From assembly GCA_032433595.1 (NCBI GenBank), contig JASWJB010000216.1:1-64000 (forward strand): a stretch of 64,000 bases of DNA, written 5' to 3'. Source of the stretch: Conoideocrella luteorostrata. Taxonomy: Eukaryota > Ascomycota > Sordariomycetes > Hypocreales > Clavicipitaceae. Below are positions 35,090 through 47,716 of this stretch, one piece after another. The first letter of the stretch is position 1, and every line of letters starts with the position of its first letter. The translations under genes were made by a program, and so were the position numbers. The notes beneath the pieces were generated by a model. It saw nothing but the letters and a program-made list of their open reading frames with translations. It was not told the origin of the DNA and did no database searches.

Positions 35090-37696
35090 TCAAGCCAGAT
35101 AGGTGTACAAGTTATCTTCTCTCTCGAGATAGTCCTTCTCGATCAAGCTGCCCGAGCACGGAACAAGAAAAAAACAGTTAGCATAGCCACCCCCATTCTG
35201 CTTCGGCACAAGCCGCTTTAGCGTTTCACAAGCACTGGCAAAGACATACCTCTCGATTTCTTTCTTGATAGCCGCAGGCTCGACACTGCCCCGCCTCTTG
35301 GTCAGGTTGATTACTTCGGCGACTAGTTCCGCGTGACGCATCGACTTGCGGCTCTTCATGATGCGCACAATGGCCGCTTGTGTTTCGAACCGTCTGTCTT
35401 GTGCGATTCTTTCATGCGTCGCCTTGTTTTCTTCCTTGGTCTCTTTGAGTTGGATTTGGTTGATCTTGACGCGCATCTTTGCATCATGGAAACTCTCGTT
35501 GAATGTAAATGTGTCGGTACGGTTGACTTCTCGTCCCTTGGGATGTTTGGTGATGACGCGAAACTTGCCGCAGGCGAGGGATTGGAGCGTACGATCCAGG
35601 TCGCTGCCTTGGAGTCCTGTAGTGGAGGAAATCTGCTCGTACGTATAGAAGCCACCGGGGGGATTCAGGTTGAACATCATCAGTACGACTGCTTGGAAGG
35701 AGGACACTAGCAGTTCCTTGGCCCCCTTGGGGAACACCGCCTTCATGGAGCAGTGGGCCAGACCATGCTTCCATGCTAGTTTCCTGCCTGTGTGCTTTCC
35801 CTTGTAGTGCTTGTCAAAACGCTCGATTTGAGTGGCCACTTCGTCGGGCAAGTTCATCCGCACATCGGGATACGACGGCCATGCCGAAGCAGACAAGATC
35901 ATAACTGTCAGATCAACCGGCGGTTTGCACTCTAGGTTTGCGTTGTCCCACTCCCTGTACGCATCCATCTCATCCCTGGCAACTTCCTGGTCTTTAAACA
36001 TCTGCTCCAAATTGTGGGTGAAATTTGAGCCGCACTCGCTTCGAAGCTTTGTCAGCATGTTCCGCTCAGCGTCTTTACTTGCGCTTCGTCCCATCAGTAA
36101 TCGTCGCGCCAAATCCTTCTTGTAAAAGGCCTCAAAGGCATCCTTGCCTTCGATAAAGCGGAAAAGCTCCAAGGCTTGGTCGAGCTGTCTATCCAACTCG
36201 GCATCCTCGTCTCCAGTACTTGCTTGTCCTTCCTTCTCGGCGGCAGCTCGATCCTTGGCATCGGAAAACATCTCTTTGGGAAGTGATCTCAAACCGCCTC
36301 GCAGCAGCGCATCTACGTATTTGGCTATCATCTCTCCAATCTTTGACGTCCCAGAGTCCCAGCATGATGCCGTTTTTCGATCGTTCATGAACCTTCCAAA
36401 CGAGTCACGCATACTCCACAGGAAGACTTCGTCATTTCTGAAAGCGTCTCTAATCGTAAGGTCCAGTGATCGTCGAAGCTCCAGCAAGCGAATAACCATT
36501 TCCTCCCCCTTCTTTTTATCTGCTATGATAGCGGCGCCTGTACTTTGGATGTAGTCGCCCCATGGATTCTTCAATGTCTTCTGTATATCGGAAAGGCATA
36601 ATAGATCATACAGACCTTTCATTGACTTGATGTCCTTATCAGATAATAAACCCGACAAGCTATCACCATTTAGCAACTTCTCAGAGTAGCTGTCAATGAG
36701 AATATCATGAGCCGAATCCATGAGTTGCTTCTCCGTAGTGCTGTCAAAATTGTATGCTATGCATCGATGCTCCTCCTTGTCAAGCAGGGTCTTCACGGCG
36801 AGGATATAGTCCCTGAGGGACGATATGCTGCATGCCTCGCCAAACTCCCTGAAATATGCATTCGATTGTCGCAGGAACGCGGGCTCGAAATATTTGACAT
36901 AAACACCCAATACGTAGAGCATCCGGATGGCTTCCTTCAGCAGGAGTGAGTCTAACCGACCATCATCTCGACGGTCGTGCTCGATCAGCTCGCATACTCC
37001 GGCAATGACCTTCTCGCCAAATGGCTCGGTATTGGCCTGCGATCGCGAAAATGCTATCCGTCTGAAGTAAGAGAGAATCATGTCGTTGATTGACGGCAGA
37101 GATTCTCGAAGCAAGTAAGTCCTATCCAAAAAACTAAACGTTGATCGAATTGTAATGGCTTGCGCGTTCCACAACTTCCATTCATTCTTGACGCTTTGTA
37201 CCATATCGATATTCGATTGTGCGCTATTTCGTTTAATTCTTGGCAAGACTGTCTTGTGTAAATGTGCATCGATATGCTCCTTAAGCAGCCGATACACTTT
37301 TGCGGCGTTACCTCTTCTGCAGACATCCTCCACGCCACGATACAGACGCTCTAGTGGTAAAGCCGGTCGCCTGCCTGCACAGATAGCCTCTAGGGCTTGC
37401 CCAAGGTCCTCTTCTACTCGCGTATAGTACTCTTCTACCTGGGATTGGCGGTTGACCGGCTGTCGTAGGTTTTTGATGACCAGCTTCTTGACGCCAGCAA
37501 ATGGGTGAAAGACCGGCTTGGGGGGCGGAGCCATTTTCTTGAGCAACTTGCCCTCCACCTCGGTTGTAGCCATGTCGCCTACGGGCAAGTCGGTCAATCG
37601 AAGGCGTTTGACGTTCGCCGAAGAATCCGAAGGGGAGGAAGAGAGGCGCTGCCGGCGGCGGGAGGAGGGATTTGCATCAGGTGACCCGGATTGCAT
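35090..37696 (-). CDS. CUL4: cullin-4, scaffold of CRL4 ubiquitin ligases
   Basis: Cullin of the DDB1-linked CRL4 ligases, which in filamentous fungi act in DNA repair and heterochromatin. The open frame extends to 37885, but the first ATG is at 37696. The cullin-4 hallmark HPFAGVKKLVIKNLRQP lies near residues 68-84. Cullin repeats follow, then the cullin homology domain (DAFEAFYKKDLARRLLMGRSASKDAERNML split here as DAFEAFYKKDLARRL and LLMGRSASKDAERNML). The neddylation site is the Lys in AIVRIMKSRKSMRH (~781). A 102-nt intron (35249-35148; GTATGT, GCTAAC, GGCAG) interrupts the WHB domain. Removing it restores IKKEIESLIEKDYLERE, the usual cullin ending, and gives 834 residues ending in YTYLA. 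The intron has no stop and keeps frame, so an unspliced reading of 868 residues is also open. Cullins 1 and 3 are alternatives but lack the VKKLVIKNL segment. Confidence 0.9.
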   Translation of the reverse strand: MQSGSPDANPSSRRRQRLSSSPSDSSANVKRLRLTDLPVGDMATTEVEGKLLKKMAPPPKPVFHPFAGVKKLVIKNLRQPVNRQSQVEEYYTRVEEDLGQALEAICAGRRPALPLERLYRGVEDVCRRGNAAKVYRLLKEHIDAHLHKTVLPRIKRNSAQSNIDMVQSVKNEWKLWNAQAITIRSTFSFLDRTYLLRESLPSINDMILSYFRRIAFSRSQANTEPFGEKVIAGVCELIEHDRRDDGRLDSLLLKEAIRMLYVLGVYVKYFEPAFLRQSNAYFREFGEACSISSLRDYILAVKTLLDKEEHRCIAYNFDSTTEKQLMDSAHDILIDSYSEKLLNGDSLSGLLSDKDIKSMKGLYDLLCLSDIQKTLKNPWGDYIQSTGAAIIADKKKGEEMVIRLLELRRSLDLTIRDAFRNDEVFLWSMRDSFGRFMNDRKTASCWDSGTSKIGEMIAKYVDALLRGGLRSLPKEMFSDAKDRAAAEKEGQASTGDEDAELDRQLDQALELFRFIEGKDAFEAFYKKDLARRLLMGRSASKDAERNMLTKLRSECGSNFTHNLEQMFKDQEVARDEMDAYREWDNANLECKPPVDLTVMILSASAWPSYPDVRMNLPDEVATQIERFDKHYKGKHTGRKLAWKHGLAHCSMKAVFPKGAKELLVSSFQAVVLMMFNLNPPGGFYTYEQISSTTGLQGSDLDRTLQSLACGKFRVITKHPKGREVNRTDTFTFNESFHDAKMRVKINQIQLKETKEENKATHERIAQDRRFETQAAIVRIMKSRKSMRHAELVAEVINLTKRRGSVEPAAIKKEIERYVFASACETLKRLVPKQNGGGYANCFFLVPCSGSLIEKDYLEREDNLYTYLA
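35148..35249 (-). other. stop-free 102-nt intron in CUL4
   Basis: Donor GTATGT, branch GCTAAC and acceptor GGCAG are all consensus. Its length is 34 codons and it contains no in-frame stop. If retained, it would insert 34 residues between KKEIE and LIEKDY in the winged-helix B domain, next to the neddylation site. Confidence 0.85.
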
Positions 37697-38502
37697 GGAT
37701 CGAAGAGGTAAGGTTCCGTTGTGGTCTTTAGAACAAGGAAAAGAATCACGCGATAGCTGATTCTTGCGGGCAGCGTCAGGCAGGCCCTCGGGTGCGTGTG
37801 GCGAAGAGGCCGTGGCGATCGCCGACGGTCCTGGTAGACGACGAAACTGCGGGTCGGATGTCGCTCTTGATGATACAAGGAACAAGACGAGAAAAAAAGG
37901 GCAGCTCGCGAGTACGGCCAGACAGAAAGTATGACGCTATTTTTTGAAGCTGGTTGTATGGGTAGTAGCCGAGTTGGTTATGTCACTTTGAGGAAGCTCT
38001 TGTGCTGTGGCTGATTGGAGCTTAGCGGCGGGATACCATCGGACGGCCAATAGTGGGTGATTCAAGACTAGATAACGGAGTTAAGCGCTATCTGCCCATT
38101 AATGGATGTTCCGATGCCTCCGCGCCTATGCCAATGCCAATTTCCCCCTACCATTTCATGCATAGTATCGGGCGCTTTTGAAATTACTAAGTGCATCGTG
38201 ATGCAGAAATGAGCCTCATCATCGCTTGGTATTTTAGAGGAAACCAAATCGAGAACGTCACTGGCTGTTGGGTCTGCATACGCCACCGCGATGATGGTTA
38301 TAATCGGGCACCCGGTGTACATCACTGCTATTCGTCATTTATCACTACTGTGAGTAATTCCTAAATAGCCTGCCGATAGTAGAAACCAAATCTGCCGATT
38401 GCATCCCCAAAATCATGCCGTAATATACAATGAGAGATAGCTGCTCTATGGCTCGGCTCCTTCACGTTAAATATCTGCCGCGTAGATGCGATTTGTCCAA
38501 GA
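37697..38502. other. intergenic region between CUL4 and TEL1
   Basis: About 0.8 kb with the CUL4 promoter and the TEL1 3' flank. The frame runs open to 37885 upstream of the CUL4 ATG but without a start codon. Nothing else is supportable. Confidence 0.55.
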
Positions 38503-41500
38503 TTATGCATATGCCGCCCAACCTGAGAGAATTGTCTTGTCAGTGAACTATCAACAGAAATAAAAAGTACTTGGAAGACTTGGGCATCATACCAGAATAT
38601 AATACAGACAGGTTTCGTTCATCCGTAGCTACATTGATGAGATCGTTGACCGTGGCTGTTACGCTAAGCGTCTTGGACAGCTTCTTGCGCACAACTTCCA
38701 GCGCTCGATCTGCCTCGGACGGTTCATTCGTTCGACTGTTGTTCTTCTTCGTCTTCTTCGTTTCTGTAGTCTCACTGGGCTCTGGGTCGTCTCCGCCACC
38801 CTCCTCATCTCGCGCCTTTTGCAACTTGGCCAGCCGTAGTGGTGATATTGACCAAGTGTACAGCGGATCGTATCGCAAGACGTCCAGAATAGTCATGATC
38901 GAGTATTGCTCTTCACGAAGGGCATCAAGGGTGAATTCACAGCAACGCCGGAAAACCCCCTCGGTTTTGGTGATCCCCATGCCATCGACAATATCTCGCG
39001 TCAACCGAAAAGGCACCAGTTCGGGCACGGGAAGAATGCGGCCTGCTTCAAACGCCACTCCGAGATCAATGTGTACCGCTTCACCCGTTTTTGTGTCCAA
39101 TAGAATGTTGTGCCCGTGACGATCACCTAAACCAAGCACATGCCCAAGCATGGATATCGCAGCCGTACTTCTGGTGTACGCCAGCCGTCGGGCAAACCAC
39201 TCGTCAGGATCTACAAAGTATTCCATAAAAAAGTACCGCATGACCGGATGAAACCGTTCTGTTACTTTACGATATGTGCTCAGCCGAGTCTCCGCCGTTC
39301 TATTTTGCACGTTGAATATTTCCTTGCGGCACTGGGAGCCTCTTAGGTCCCTGGGATGATATCTCTCATGTGCGGGCATGAGGAACTCGTGCAATGGAAT
39401 GGTGTTTGGTACAAACTCAATCAAGCCCGAAGACGCGGTCAACGGCAAGACTTTGTAGGTCCTAATGCCGAGATTTCGCTGTTGGGTACTTCTGTGCAAC
39501 TTTAGCAGAGACGATACGGCGGCAAATACCTGCTCCATGATGGCATCCTGGCGTAAGTCGTCGTGGCCACCTTTTACCAACTGCTTATACTTGACTCCGT
39601 TACTGCCCACGGCAGTAATAATCTTGGGGGCGCTGACGCCTGACGCGATTGTCATAGTTGGGTCTAACTTGGCTATCATGGGCACATTTGAGTAATCCTT
39701 GGTGACAGAAACCTCTATGTGCAGCGTAGGCGGTGGTATTTGATACCGTGCCAGACAGCTCACGAGGTACTGACCGGCAGTAGAGTCCTTCAGTGCAATT
39801 TTAGCACCCGATTTATACTTGGTGGAATTTCTGTCCATCGCAAGCCCGTGATAGTACTTGCTGGTCTTATCAATTGAAAGCCAGATGTCCGCTACTGATT
39901 TGGTGGCTGCCAGCCTCTGGGCAACTTTCTCAGTAGCTTTGACACGCTGAACAGCAATTTCATCCTTTTGCTGAGCCTTGGCTTTAGTTCCTGACCAAAT
40001 TTGATACATTCCATGGAATGGATGATCGACGCAGATGCTATAGATCAGTTCGAAAAGGAGTTTCTGAAAGGGGCTATCCTGGCTCTGAAGACGAGACGTG
40101 AGTTGGTTCATGAGCGTCGCAAATTTCCTTGTTGGGACAAGTGATAAATGTTTCGTGACGGCCTTGTTCGTCGAATCGTCAGAAGATCTCTCAAGCCACA
40201 GTGCGGTGAATCGCAATGCATCATTGTTAAACTCGTCGGATGAAATAAGCGATAGTAAGTAGTTTTCTAGACTGAGTTGAACAAACTCGCTACGGGTTTG
40301 CTCCAGACGCTTTAGTTCCTTTTCATCGAGTTCTAGCCACTGTTTTTCCTTTGATAAAACATGGGAGTATCTCGTTCTGAGCTGTGTTTCTTTTGTGGAA
40401 TCAATGAGAGCCTTGAGATCCTTGACTTCGTCATTCTTAGCCTTCCTCAAATTCTGTAATCTCGCCAGATCCTCGAGCCCATCTGGGTCTTGGAGCTGCT
40501 CATCGCAGAAAGTGGCAAATTGGTGATAAACCGAGCCTGCCTCACCATTACTTTCGCGCTTCAATTCTTTCAAGGCTGGTCCAAGATAGGATCTCTGGAT
40601 ATCGTGGGGATTCTCCAGGCGGGCCAGAGACACTTTGTGCCCGATCTTCGAGAGGAGATCAGATCGACAGACCCGAATGCTCTGTTTCGTAAGCGAAGAA
40701 TCTTTATCGATAGCCTGAAGCATTCGAATGGACGTCCCCATTTCACCGTGATCCCAGAGTGAATTAGCCACTTCGATTTGGATGGCTGCATCCACATGCA
40801 GGTTCAGGTTTTCACATAGTGGGATTAATTCGGTGAGTGCCGTGGCAATATTGAGTGATTCTTGTGTTGCCTTATGATGACGATATATGCCCGATGCTTG
40901 AATCATCAACTCCACCTGCATTTGTCGCAAAACGTCTGCCGACAGTTTTGCATTTTTAAATAAGCTGATATGCTGGCAGAGCATACTTGTTGTAGTTTCT
41001 CTGCATGACAAAATATGCCCAACATCGCCATATCTGTCAAGGTTAGTAACAAGTGACATGATGCAAAGGTGAGTAGCTTACATCCCACTCCGCATCCATT
41101 CAGCGCGGGCTTTGAACTTCCTCAATAAATCTTTTATCTCTGATGGCTCAGACATATTCAGCATGTCATCTAGTTCTGTCAGAGCTGCCAATGCCGCCAA
41201 CCTGCTCCGTAATGCTGTCGCATTCAAGCTATGGCTGGCAATGCCTCGCATGATTCCACCAAAGCCTTCGTATATGGCTTCTTGAACGGTTGGTAGCTCG
41301 GTTGAATTGTGAATGTTTTGATAAACCTGATACAGGATCACGGCATGGTGCTCACTGTTACTCGGGGCGGGTAAATTCCACGTCTCCAGTCGTCTCGCAG
41401 TATTAAACGTACTGTCGATTGAGGAGCTGTCGGCGTCGGAATGCTCTTGGGTGTAAAGAATAGAGTGTGACAGCCCAGAAAGCCCCAGGGTTCCAAGTGC

Positions 41501-44500
41501 TTGAACCAGAGCTTGCCTGTCAGCTTCTGCCTCTTTCCGTCGCAGGCGAAGATGGCTATCGTATTGCGCTCCTCGAAATGCTAAGGACTTAGCCCCTTCA
41601 TTCTCATATTCCACACGAGCCAGTACTTTAGCCAGGCTGGCGTCTTCCGGAAGTCCGTAATATATGTCCGGGTCATCAATGTTTTCGAATATGGTTAGCA
41701 GTGTGTCACTCATGTCATGTTCTCTGTGTGCCGACGACCTTCGAGAAGATCGTGAGGCGTCGGAAGAGATCAGCTCTGAAAATAGTAAAGCTGTTTTATG
41801 CATACCGCATCGAGATGCACATGTAGCGGCCGTTGGATAGTCGATATCCAGCCAGTGCATTCGATCAGCTATAGAAGATTCTTTTGGGTACTCCTGCGTG
41901 CGGAGATACAGAATGGTGTTTATCAATAATTTTGAACTATCTATTGCATCAGGCGCACCCGCTCTTAACCATTCCTTTAGTGAAGATGACATTTGTTTCT
42001 TTGCAGTTTGTTGTTCCTCTAACTGAAAGCACAAGACCAGATGAACGACGAACGGGAACGCTTTCTCTGCAAAACCGGGGACCTCGGCCAATATAGGCGG
42101 TAACACCGAAAGCAAGATTGAATCGGGCACACTTGAAGCTAGTTGAATGCAGATTCTCTGAATCCAATCTGGCGAGGTGATATTGTCATCCCAAACAGAT
42201 CGCTTGTCGTCTGATTTCGAATTGTGCGATTCATCCAGAGCCTGGGAGCGAAAATCGCCCCATTGTGAGGCATTGAAAAGGCTTTCAGACAGGGTTCTTT
42301 GGCAAGCAACAACTAAAGGTTCGTCTTCATTCTCAATTGCACGTGAAACAGCCGTCCGTAGGGCAAGTTCAGACAAGCCAGCGACTATTGAGTTTTGGTC
42401 TGCTGTGAGATCTTGGAGCAAATACAGTAATCCCATTTCGGAGCTATTAGAACCTGGTGCGATTTGACCATATGAACCAAGACTAGATTCATTGAGCACT
42501 CCATCTGGTATACCTCCAGATGCGGCAAATGATCTTCCAACAACACGACCGGCCCAGGAAAGGTATTTCCTACTTAGGTCTTGTGCTTCACAGCTTTTCC
42601 AAACTCGTGATGCATGGCTAACAGCTGCTTTGTCTGTCTCAATAATGTCCTCTGCAATTGCTTCTGGAATGGTGAAGTCGCCACACAACAGCTTCAATGC
42701 AAGCTCACGGGAGGACTCGTTCAATAAACGGTTCCCTGTGGTATCATCCTTCAATATATCAAGTAGCAACTTGCTTTCTGACGTCCCCTTTTGGGCATTG
42801 CCCGACGATCTAATGTGAGCCGCAGAATAAGTGATGGACTTGAATAGCGCGGATTGAGCGTCATTTCGAAAAACTGAAGAGGTATACTCCGAAAGATATT
42901 TGCTAAACCACTCGTGGAATTTCTGTGCTTTGTTCATCGTGGCTTTAAACTGGCTCTCCTGGGTCGTGCTGGACTGGCTTGACTCTAAAAAGACCCGGAG
43001 TGAAGCAAGCGTTGATAAAGCATATCCGGCGAGAAAGGATGGCTTTTGGGCCAGGTGCTGAGCACCTCCAGAGAGTAGATACTGACTTAACCCCAATGCA
43101 TCATCTGCACACTCAGGGTCGACTATGAAGCATCGGATAGAATTTAGAAGCATTTCGAGGCAGTACGACTCAAGTGCGACCGAGCCTGCTAAACAGATGA
43201 CTAGCCGCACTTTTCGAAGGACTGAACAAGCATGTAGAGACCCGAGAGCTGGATGGACGGTATTGAAAAGTCTTCTGGTCACTGATAGGACTAATGCAGG
43301 AGTCCACAGATCATGAAATTCGTAATCTGTGCCTTGACAGAGCCTGAAAATACCATGTATGATGATTTTGGCTCGAAACATAGGCTGCTGGTTTGGAGGT
43401 AGTTTATTAGTTGAATGAGAGAACCTTTTAATTGCCTCCAGGTTGTCAGAGGCGTATGCAATGGCTTCATTCTTGCGCAGTATTTTCTCTAGATGATCCT
43501 CTTGATCAATTAGGTCGAATAACGAAGCGATGATATCAACGAAATTATTGTAAATCGATTCCGTGTATCCTCTGCGTCCGAGTTGACCCGTAATGTAGTC
43601 CTCGCCCTTCCCATTACCGAGATCTCCGAATGCATCTCCATAGGCCATGCTGAAGGACACAGAGGTCGCGAAATTTTTCTGTATCAGTTCTTTTTCCGTT
43701 ACTGCAAGTGAGCTACCTAAGGCTGCGCTGGCTGAAGTCTGGACACGCATTATCGCTAGACCAATAGCCTCCGCCTGTGCTGAATCGAGCAAATCGGCAA
43801 GATCTTTGAAGCCGAAGATAGCGAAGGGAATATCCTCTATGGGATCGTTCTCCATCCAAGTATAGAGCAATTGCCTTGAAAAGAGGCGAAAGAGTTCCTT
43901 TGACGATTTTAGATTGAGCGTGCTTGAAATATCAGCGAGACACCACTTCGCATACTCGATTGATCGTGAAATTCTTCCTGGAGTTTCGAAGATGTGATAA
44001 ATACAGCGTCGAAGAAGTGTCGGCCATCGACATGCCAACTTGGACAAAGCTAGTAGCCTGAATGCGATACCTGATGTATCATCTGGATTGGTAGGCAAGC
44101 TTGCGAGCACGTCAACAAAGATCTCATCGTGGAGCATTAAGATGAACAGGTCAAATATGCCGGCAATTCTCTCGGCAATAAAGCACTTCACCTGCAAAGG
44201 GGATGAGCTCAGAATGGTAAGCAATGATGTCCGGCATGAATCCAGCCCCAAATTGGTACCATATGAGGCACAAGCACTGAGCAACGTAAAGAGCAAACGT
44301 GCCATAGAGATTTGAGCTTTGACTGAGAACAGGCTTGATGGTAAGCAGACTTTTATGAAATAGTTGTACAAGTCGCCGACGCTCTCGGCGAGATCGTGGC
44401 TATCGTTTAACCAGATATTATGTAACCCCTCAAGAACATCAAGACACGTAGTAAGTGCAACCTCACAACATTGGAAGTCTGAGGCAGATATTATTGACCC

Positions 44501-47500
44501 GAGCCGCTGTATTATATTGAATGCATTGTCGGTACCAACGACAAGGTCAGAGTTGGAGATTTCGAGTAGCAGGGCTTGACAACATAAAAAGTCGTCGTCA
44601 GTCGCAGAAAGAAACTCCCCAATCCAGGTCGGTGGGAGAAGACCAATTTGACTGATGTCACCATGAATGGCACGAAGCACCCCAAGGCGCTGTCTCGTCT
44701 CCACGTGAAATGCTCGAGAACTGGTGGCTAGTTGAACATTGAATCTCGGTACGGGCGAGGGCATTGAAGACGTCGTGGCACCGCTACTCTGAGAGTCGAA
44801 CTCGTCGTCCAGGTCCATAAGATCTGAAGCAGTGCCGGAAATTGGCGCTGGCTGCTTATGTTCTATCACCCTTGATATCACGGTAAGTATGCGAAGTAAG
44901 GGAGAATGGTGCGAGTGAAGCCGGTTTAAATCGGTTGTGTTAAGGCCCGGCATGCAAGGCCGCACCATCCGCAAGGTTGCATCCACGAAAGGCGATGGCT
45001 CAATCGAATCTACTGCAATGAGAAGACTTTTCTCCGCGAGATTTGCCAAATTCAATTCTATAGATGAGGTTTGAGGAGCATTCAGATCAGCAAATTGAGG
45101 AACCAGCAGACAGCCAATCACGCAGGCAGACATGAGACTTTGAAATCGTTCCAAGGAGATTTGACTTCCGCCATCGCTGGGTTTCTTAGTCCAGGTATTG
45201 CATAGCTCGACCAAATCGTCCAACTTTGGTGAAAAGAGTTCGAAAACCAACTTTTTAGACGGATAAAAGCTGTTGGGATCTGCCGCTGATGCGAGTTGTT
45301 TACTCAAACCTGACTTAAAGGAGCACTCTGACATGCCATGCCACGCCGTCCGATGATTTAGAAGCAGCAAATAATCATTAAACTCAGTCATTTCTTGTTT
45401 CAACATCCAAGCTTCTCCCACAGCGGTCCCCGACCCAGCTGTTACGTGATTCCATAAAATGGGCTCTACGCCGCAACAGACTCGGAGAAGGTTCACAACC
45501 TCAAGTGGTTGAATGAGTAGTGACATGGAGGACGCAAAGGCTAGTTCACCTGAACCACTCATTAGATAATTGCCACCGCTGCTAAAGTTTGTGAACTTAC
45601 TAGGATTCCACTTGAGAAACACCCATCGTATTATGTGATTGGATGTAGCTTGACTCGCACTGGGCAACCTCTCGTTTCGAGAATGGAATAAATGTAACAT
45701 CAGGTTAAGTGAAGTATCACAGACTACTCCGGGCCCGTTCACATCTGCCGTTGTGACGATACCGTTAATATCTTCTGATACGGAGCCATACGGTAGTAAC
45801 CTGGCCTCTATGATGCGATGCAGTAATAAACATGCTGTCCGGCAAGTTGCTGGATTGCTAACTGATCGCACAGCCAGATGCCACAATTGCCTCCACTGGC
45901 CTATCGTGACATCATTGGCCTTGGACAAAGAGACGCAACTAGTTTTGTTAGCATGAAAGCAGAATATGCTGTTGGAGAAGCCTACCTTGCGGCTGCAAGC
46001 AGCGCCCACGACGCGGTAATTTGGTTTTTGTCTGCTACACAGGTAGCTAGATCGTCCAGAACGGAAGTAAAATCATCGTCAGCCACCCCATATCCGTCCG
46101 CAAGGAATGACACAAGTTGCAGCGCAGTTCTCTTTACACCGACATCTCTCGATCTCAATTTCAGCCTGAGACGACTAAAATGTTCTTGAGTTCGCTGCCT
46201 CTTCCGCGGTTGCTCTGGACCATCAATTACATGTCTTGCGGTGCTACAACTGTGTTGCAAAAGAATGTTTTCTAGTAACGCAAGATTCTGCACAACCGCC
46301 CAGTGGCCCTCTCCCTCTGAGTTATGATTGCGCACACCAAACAACCTTGACTGCATGGAGCCCCTCGGAAGTGAAGATGGATTGAAGGTAAGGTCATGTA
46401 CTTGAAGCCGAAACGGCTCTCCGCGTTTAGAATACTCTTGCCACAAAGGGTCTGCAAGACCTTCAACCTCATTTTGGACATCACTGCTCCAGGCCTTCGA
46501 TATGTGCTCCAGATGAGAGTTTGCGAGAAATATCGCCTTGGAGATCTCATTTCGTAAACCTTTAATAAGCTCGTCCTGAGAAACTTTCTCCGATCGCCAC
46601 CAATAACTCATCAGGGGAAGTAGACTTCGGACTAATGAGACTCCGTAGTCAACTTCATCTGCTTGTATTCTAGCAAAGATGATATTGCAAATGGCAAAAC
46701 ACATAGTCTGCATGGACCCAAGGCTCAGATGCTTCATGTTTAAGACGCGAATTGCCAAGTCAGTGATAAGCTTCCCACGTCGAACAACTGGAGCGTTTGA
46801 TGCCTGTATTAGATAATGAAGTCCTTCCAGAGCGTCTCTGAGCGAATCTCCATCAATTGCCCCTCCTCGTTTCTGGCTTTGGGTAGAGCTGCTGGAGCGC
46901 AAAGTGGATCGTGGAGTTGATGCGCCCGGGGCTGGAGAGTTTCTAGCGACAGATATTAAGTTAGAATGCATCTCAGTTGGGACAATGTAAGCTGTGACGT
47001 CGAGAAGAAAGTCAACACAAAGTTCCCAAGTAGCAGCGTCTCGCCTAGCCAGATATTCAACGTGAGATTGCCTCGAGAGGACTTCGGACAACGCCTTAAT
47101 GTAATCTTGTATCAGTGGCGGCACAAAGTCATCCTCTGGGCCAGGAAGAACCTGGGTTATGTGATCTACAAGAGCCACCAGGGTTTTGCGTCCTAGTTTC
47201 TGAGCACCTCTTGCAGCCGTCACTCTGATAGCGGAGGCGCATTTGGTAAGTCTAGTTCCGGCAGCTTTGCGAATGGATTCCTTTTTATTTTTGTCATAAA
47301 ACGTTGGCTTCTCCCGTACGGCAAGGTTGAAGAGCCCCTCGAATATTTGATGGTAGCTCTTGTCCCCTAGGTCGGCGCTGCGTTGAATTAGTTGATGCCT
47401 TCCACCAACTGGAGTGCGCATTTGACCTACAGATTCACTGTCCTGTTGCGGGGATTCAGCAGAGTGATGAGCTCTTCGAAATGTTAGTAAGTTTTCGCGT

Positions 47501-47671
47501 GGTGGTACAAGACCTCACTGGACTCGCCTTCTACCGCCTTGTCGCGGTCCTTGACAGACCCGGACTTGACATCGCCTAACTGGTTGGTTAGCAATGAGAA
47601 ACTGGCTAAATGTGATGCAAGGCACAATTACTAGCTAAATTCATAACGGTTGACATATGTGAGGAGGCCAT
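38503..47671 (-). CDS. TEL1: checkpoint kinase Tel1 (ATM orthologue)
   Basis: A PI3K-like Ser/Thr kinase that responds to double-strand breaks with the MRX/MRN complex and maintains telomeres. Six exons join in phase: 47671-47632, 47575-47519, 47471-45986, 45938-41082, 41033-38593 and 38522-38503, for 2966 residues, the size expected for Tel1. The N-terminus carries a TAN-like stretch (DVKSGSVKDRDKAVEGE, then LGDKSYHQIFEGLFNLAV) before long helical repeats. The FAT region lies in the fifth exon. The kinase domain has the glycine-loop area KYKQLVKGGHDDLRQDAIME, catalytic LGLGDRHGHNILLD and VHIDLGVAFE. The FATC end comes from a last exon of only 20 nt, giving LSVLYSGWAAYA. Introns are 56, 47, 47, 48 and 70 nt. 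The first two exons (40 and 57 nt) are predicted from splice sites and the conserved SGSVKDR motif and are less certain than the rest. Confidence 0.92.
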
Positions 47672-47716
47672 CTTGGCAGTATTCTTGTGGAACGTGCACG
47701 TGTACCGTCTGGATAT
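47672..47716. promoter_or_regulatory. 45-bp divergent start region, TEL1 and an unnamed ORF
   Basis: Only 45 bp separate the predicted TEL1 ATG (minus, 47671) from the ATG of the plus-strand ORF at 47717. If both are real, the promoter elements must lie inside the opposite transcript, or transcription starts must overlap. No TATA box is seen. Confidence 0.45.
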
